A stretch of DNA of 64,000 nucleotides from Metellina segmentata (taxonomy: Eukaryota; Arthropoda; Arachnida; Araneae; Tetragnathidae). Below, piece after piece: positions 59,462 to 64,000 of this stretch; position 1 is the stretch's first letter, and each line of letters opens with the position of its first letter. The notes beneath the pieces are model-generated. The model was not told the origin of the DNA. It made no database searches and saw only the letters and a list, made by a program, of their open reading frames with translations. The stretch spans positions 71,539,916 to 71,603,915 of the forward strand of contig OX375878.1 of assembly GCA_947359465.1 (NCBI GenBank), read 5' to 3'. A program made the position numbers and the translations under genes.

Positions 59462-59797
59462 TTTAAGCAATCTCCATCTGTGAACGTTGAGTGGCTGCTG
59501 CATAGCCATCTCTAAAGCAGAATTCTTATACCGTTCGTTGTGGAGTTCCTGCTTTGCATAGGTAAAGCTCTGCTTCAGTTTCTGTAAGTCGTTTACTTTG
59601 CACATTAACGAATTCTTCTCTCCAGTCAGACGTAATATTTCCAAGTGTAGCAACTTGGTGCCGTGTTTCAGAGTCGAGTACAACTCTTGCTCTTTCGAAA
59701 CTGCGATTTCAGACTGTTTCAGTTTCTCTTCCAAAACGAGAATGTCCTTCTTGTGTTGCTGCTGTTGCGAACGCAACATCATACTTTCTTCCGTTAC
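59462..59797 (-). CDS. CFAP58: CFAP58 exon (central coiled coil, NVHRWR)
   Basis: 112 codons, phase 0, with acceptor TTTTTTTTCGATACAG and donor GTAAGT. It starts VTEESMMLRSQQQQHKKDIL, is strongly coiled-coil in composition, and carries LLHLEILRLTGEKNSLMCKV, YAKQELHNERYKNSALEM and ends PLNVHRWRLLK. The LKxEIxxLxxEK and NVHRWR segments are conserved in the family. The intron on its 3' side is only about 1.2 kb. The one on its 5' side (2.6 kb) holds a mariner and a MITE. Confidence 0.88.
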
Positions 59798-59947
59798 CTG
59801 TATCGAAAAAAAATTGTTTTTTCACTGATTAACTTTACCAACGGGATGAAAGAGTTTTCAGTAGTTACAAAGTGCATCAATGGGAGTACGAGGTTTTCAA
59901 AACCTCAACTTATTTTGTTTTCTTAAAGTGGCCATTAACCGTACAAG

Positions 59948-60012
59948 TGATTTCAACGAGATATCTCTTCCATCAAGATCTGGTCGGTTTTGATGAGATA
60001 CCTCATCGAGAT
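59948..60012 (+). repeat. Dispersed copy of the ~41-bp satellite monomer
   Basis: CAACGAGATATCTCTTCCAT then CAAGATCTGGTCGGTTTTGA is very close to the satellite consensus. GATGAGATACCTCATC follows, as at the right edge of the main array (GATGAGGTACCTCAT, 50228). Confidence 0.7.
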
Positions 60013-60269
60013 AAAACTCCCCTATTTACACCAAGAGAAATGAAGGGAAAATAAACTGTCCCTTGCCTCAAATTGGTGACAGTTTGGAACATGGTTTTGC
60101 ATCAGAGGCTGGCTACTATAGTATAGTTAACCCCCAGGAGAGTTTAAATATAATTCCCATGCACAGATTTTCTTAATTTGCTCTTTTATTTTATTCTCAA
60201 AATCAGGAATATTTCCCTGTTATTACAATATCTCCCAATGTGAGATGGTAATTATGTAACTGTAAAATA

Positions 60270-60985
60270 CAGGGTGTCCATAAAAGAATGTCCAAGTTTC
60301 AATGGTATATTATAACAGTTTAATTTAGAATATTTACAGCAAATCATCTATCAAATTGAAGATAAACTCACCTAGTTTTTCTTACAAATGTTCAATACAT
60401 GCACCTTTAGTTATACAGCACGCATCCAACCTTAAATCCAATTCTTACCGTAACAGGGGTGGCTTATCTGGATATGTTGAAAGAATGGTTCTTTCCTCAA
60501 TTAGTAGAGGGTGAACATGTAAACTTTATTTGGCAACAGAATGGAGACCCTCCCCATTGGAATCTCTTTGTACGAGAGTGGTTGAACGTCGAAGTCCGTT
60601 CATGACCGTTGGATGGGTCGTAATGGTCGAGACGACAGAGCTCTTTTTCGCTGGCCTCCACGTTCACCTGACATAACGCCATGCGATTTTGTCCTTTGGG
60701 GATTTATAAAAGATCGTGTCTACGTTCCGCCGCTACCTAATGATTTGCCAGAGTTGAGACACAGAATTGAAGGGGCTATTTCTCAGGACTTGTTAACCGA
60801 AGTGGGGGAAGAATTGCACTTTAGGTTGGATGTGTGCCGTATTACTTAAGATGCACATACTGAACATTTGTAAGAAAAACTAGGCGATTTTACCTTAAAT
60901 TTGGTATATGATTTTCTGTAAATAATCTAAATTAAACTGTTATAATATACCATTGAAACTGGGACATTCTTTTATGGACACCATT
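60270..60985 (+). mobile_element. Deleted mariner-like element with long inverted repeats
   Basis: 716 bp between TA dinucleotides (60268-60269 and 60986-60987). The inverted repeats are unusually long: GTGTCCATAAAAGAATGTCC and the following CAGTTTAATTTAGA-type sequence match the reverse complement of the right end over roughly 180 bases, with scattered differences. It lies in a CFAP58 intron and encloses the 3' part of a transposase gene. Confidence 0.82.
60450..60849 (+). pseudogene. Mariner/IS630-type transposase, 3' fragment
   Basis: The first frame reads LDMLKEWFFPQLVEG, VNFIWQQNGDPPHWNLFVRE, WLNVEVRS. After a frameshift it continues GRDDRALFRWPPRSPDITPC, DFVLWGFIKDRVYVPPLPND and ends CRIT with TAA at 60847-60849. 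The family's second catalytic Asp (QQDGAPPH) is Asn here. The SPDxTPxDF block with the third acidic residue is retained. The N-terminal half, including the first Asp, is deleted. Confidence 0.82.
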
Positions 60986-61486
60986 TACATTGAGTAGAAA
61001 AAAAATATGTAGGAATTTTAGGAAACTAGCTTACTACCTGCACCTGCTTTATTGTTATGATTAATCATCGCATGACCCTACTTACAAACCGATAGTATAA
61101 AAACCAGTGATATCAATTTAATTAGTCAATAAAAATATCAAATTCGTCAAATCAGGCAAGTTCAAATCAAAGTTCTTAGAGTGCAATATCAAATCAATCA
61201 AGTTTCAAAATTTTATAGTTGAAACACATAACGAAGAAAATTACAACGAAGTACTTGAAAAAATAACTCACAGTTGTAAGTTCCTGTAACTTTAAAGTGA
61301 GAGAAGTAAATTAGCAATGTTGTAATTAATCGTTAAATAATCCAAAGAAGTACTTCCTGAAACTCAGTTTTGAATCGAATTCCAATGCTAGAGAACAACT
61401 CTAATGGAATTACATAGATTCAATGGCACATTAAGTACAATTGAATATTCTAAAAACATTTTACACGTTTTAGTGGATCAACTTAA

Positions 61487-62215
61487 GGGGGTCCGGGACA
61501 CATCAAAAAAATATTTTTATTAATTAGTTTAGAATTTTGAATTTTTTTGTACTGATTACCCATCCAACTAATAAGCAAAATCAAAACACAAAATTTTTCC
61601 AAAAGTTTTTTAAAAATTTTAAATTAAAATTTTTTGAAAAAAAGAGGGGTCATTTTAAATTGCTAAGGCTCAAAATATTCTTGGTCGATTTTCAAAATTC
61701 TTGCAGTAAATTATTCACAAATTTATAAACTTTAATTTTGATTCAGCAATTTAAAAATTATTAATTTAATAAAAAATAAAAAATATTTGAATGAAAATTT
61801 TTGAAAATTGTAAGGTACTTGTTTTTTAAAAAGTCATATTTTTAAAAGTAAATATTTGTTTCAAATTTGCTGAATCAAAATTAAAGTATAATGTTTGAAA
61901 AATATATATTCCAAATTTCAACCCTTAAACTTTATCGGTTTTCGACTTATAGCAATTTGAATACAGGAAATCTTGAAAAATGTATCATGGAGAAAAACGC
62001 ATTTAAAGTTTTAAAGACAGATGTTGTTGCCAAGACAACAACTGTCAAGAGTGTTAGATTTTCAAAACAACGCACCACAAAAATTATTACATCTCTAGTT
62101 CTAATTAAGATAGAAACATGATTTAGACGTCATTTTAAGCAGAAAAACACAGAGAATTTCTTAAAATAATAAAAAAAAATTCGAAAATTTGACGATTTTT
62201 GTGTCCCGGACCCCC
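61487..62215. mobile_element. TTAA-flanked MITE, copy 2
   Basis: A 729-bp near-duplicate of 27132-27862, again between two TTAA (61483-61486 and 62216-62219) with GGGGGTCCGGGACA inverted ends. It is inserted in a CFAP58 intron only about 135 bases from an exon. The + strand frame at 61891-62121 is interrupted in copy 1, so coding is unlikely. Confidence 0.87.
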
Positions 62216-62353
62216 TTAAAAAGAAATCCATTCAAATCCCAAATTAAAAGTAGGATATCTTTGTAATTCCAGACCTCTTGTATATTTAACCAAAAATTGT
62301 TAGTCGTATCCCCGTAAAAACGGAATTTTACACCTTAAATATGGATTACTCAC

Positions 62354-62641
62354 ATGAGATATTTTGGACTGCATGAGTTTGATTTCCTTTTCTTTGACAG
62401 AAATTGTTTGCAAATGGGAGTGTATCTGTTCATTCAGATGCTTGCATAGACTCTTTAGAGACACATGATCAGTTTCTTCTTGAGAGAATTTCGCTGTAAG
62501 ATTTTTGTGCTGCAAGTCGAGCATTTCATATTTTTTCTTCCAGCTATTTATTTCTTCAGTTTGAGAACGCTGAGCTTCGTTCAACTCATTTACATAATTG
62601 TCGAGTAAATCTATCTTCTGTTTCAGTTGTTCACGGTTTTC
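62354..62641 (-). CDS. CFAP58: CFAP58 exon (coiled coil)
   Basis: 96 codons, phase 0, with acceptor TCTCTTTGGTTGTAG and donor GTGAGT. It reads ENREQLKQKIDLLDNYVNEL, TEEINSWKKKYEMLDLQHKN, then SLKSLCKHLNEQIHSHLQTI and ends LMQSKISH. Membership of the same gene is inferred from strand, phase and coiled-coil character; the sequence itself is not distinctive. Confidence 0.8.
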
Positions 62642-63681
62642 CTACAACCAAAGAGATATAATGTTAGGAGTACCAAAATGCTTTAGAAATATCTGTTGGT
62701 GAATCGAACTCATTTTAATCTTATCCATAGTCTATCTCAGCTGAAGGAGGCAAAGGGTTAAAATATCTGAGTAGAGGTCAGTAAAATGACGAAGTTTTCG
62801 AGTGATGGCTGAAGTATGTATAGTTCGTATACTTTGTCATTAGTTGTTAATGATGACCAGTGGATAACATGAAAAGAGGACAACCTACCCTATAACTTAT
62901 GCGCTATAGATCATTTCAAGCAATAGGAGTTAAATTTGAATAACAGAAGTATTTTAGTTGAAGTTATAGTATGCATTAGGCTTTAAATATTGCCTTAAGC
63001 ATCCAATTATTGACAGGATATGAAAATTTGGTTCATAACCCATCATTAAAGATTTTTAAATTGATTAATAGTGAAACGAAAAATAGCCATTTTCAATTTC
63101 TCATACCTCAATCCAACACATTTTGCAAAGATCGTTCATTTTATACTTAATGATCCTCATTTAGTATATTTCACACAAAATTAAGAGCTTCATATAATTG
63201 CTTCAATTCTTTTGACCTAAATTAAGTGCATTTTAACGCTAGAATCGATATAGTTTCATACCTTGATTTTTTATTGTAACTTTTAGAGTAATTCGTTGCT
63301 TTTTCACTTATTGTTAAAATAAAATCGGCGAATGAAAAATTTATGCGTTCGAGACATCAATGTGTTGTAAGAATTAGCTAAGTATTGAAAATATCAGCCA
63401 CGCGAACTAAGACAGTAATTTTTGTGAAATTTTCAAAAGAATTAAATCTATTTCAACAGTTAATGAACTGGTGTCTAAAAAAGGAAAATGTTCTCCGTCC
63501 TTATTTTAAAGATTACCAAACTAGGATTGTCTAATAAAACAATAAATGAGTTCTTTGAATGATTATTTTAAAATCAAAATTAACTTCATGGCAGAGTTAA
63601 GCTGTAACAGAATATAACACAAAAACACACAATATGGAAATCAAATTATTTTTATCAATTGCCCTACAAGTAATATACTAC
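62642..63681 (-). other. CFAP58 intron, nothing assigned
   Basis: About 1 kb of AT-rich sequence between two consensus splice sites. No element ends or frames supported. Confidence 0.6.
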
Positions 63682-63843
63682 CTTTATTTCTTTATATTGC
63701 TGGCAAAATATTTTTCGATCAAGAATAGCGCCACTCAATACGTTCTTCTGTTGACTGAGATGACTTGTTAGTTCGATTACTGTGGTTTCTAATGTGGCTT
63801 CCTTATCTTCATGGGAGCTGAGATCATTATACAAATTTTCAAT
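63682..63843 (-). CDS. CFAP58: CFAP58 exon (coiled coil), most 5' in window
   Basis: 54 codons, phase 0, with acceptor GTTTATTTTATTAG and donor GTAGTA. It reads IENLYNDLSSHEDKEATLET, TVIELTSHLSQQKNVL and DRKIFCQQYKEIK. The remaining N-terminal exons must lie beyond position 64000. The donor is weaker than those of the other exons. Confidence 0.72.
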
Positions 63844-64000
63844 CTAATAAAATAAACATACTTTTTATCAGCATTTACATATTCACACTACATTAAAATT
63901 TCAAAAATATGAAAAATATTGAATGAATCATAATGGCATAAGTGCTATTTCGAAATTATTTTAAAAGCATGTCGTATGTGTTGCCCATCTGCTGTTGACG

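Noticed and set aside
61891..62121. 76-codon frame in the TTAA-flanked MITE as a gene
   Set aside because: The near-identical copy at 27.5 kb is interrupted by stops in the same frame.

Overview
The window is eukaryotic nuclear DNA: AT-rich, almost wholly non-coding, with spliceosomal exons bounded by GT/AG sites, very long introns and a dense, nested load of transposable elements. An axonemal gene, Tc1/mariner, pogo/Tigger, Helitron, Harbinger-like and hAT elements, tRNA-derived SINEs and non-LTR retrotransposon remnants together suggest an arthropod. Intron size and the style of the LINE C-termini make a chelicerate such as a spider my best guess (inference).

Only two host genes can be supported. 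On the + strand, two exons (184-329 and 36141-36452) encode the C-terminal part of a type-B carboxylesterase/cholinesterase-like protein. They join in phase 0 and are separated by one intron of about 35.8 kb. On the - strand, five phase-0 exons between 63843 and 54949, plus a possible tiny terminal exon near 54859, encode the C-terminal half of the coiled-coil ciliary protein CFAP58. Its 5' part lies beyond the right edge. The two genes are tail to tail, with about 18 kb of intergenic repeats between them. Nothing suggests that they act together.

The carboxylesterase intron (0.33-36.1 kb) holds a short MITE with 8-bp target duplications, a Tigger/pogo MITE, a deleted mariner, a nearly complete Tc1 element, a complete tRNA-derived SINE with 13-bp target duplications, a small Helitron, a Tc1 remnant, a 1-kb higher-order minisatellite, two Harbinger-like MITEs, a TTAA-flanked MITE and many copies of a second SINE family.

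The intergenic region (36.5-54.8 kb) holds an AT-rich stretch, a decayed hAT element, and a pogo transposon whose transposase reading frame is split by two abutting Helitrons. It then has a roughly 1.7-kb satellite built from 122-bp higher-order repeats, a Harbinger-like foldback element with a central 23-bp array, and LINE 3' ends. The CFAP58 introns hold a LINE RNase H remnant, a SINE, a deleted mariner with long inverted repeats and the second TTAA-flanked MITE.

I found no protein system that looks undescribed. The most striking structure is the nested pogo / Helitron / Helitron locus at 42.7-48.4 kb, followed by the satellite made from a monomer that is also dispersed across the window. 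All family calls are from reading the sequence. No database search was run.
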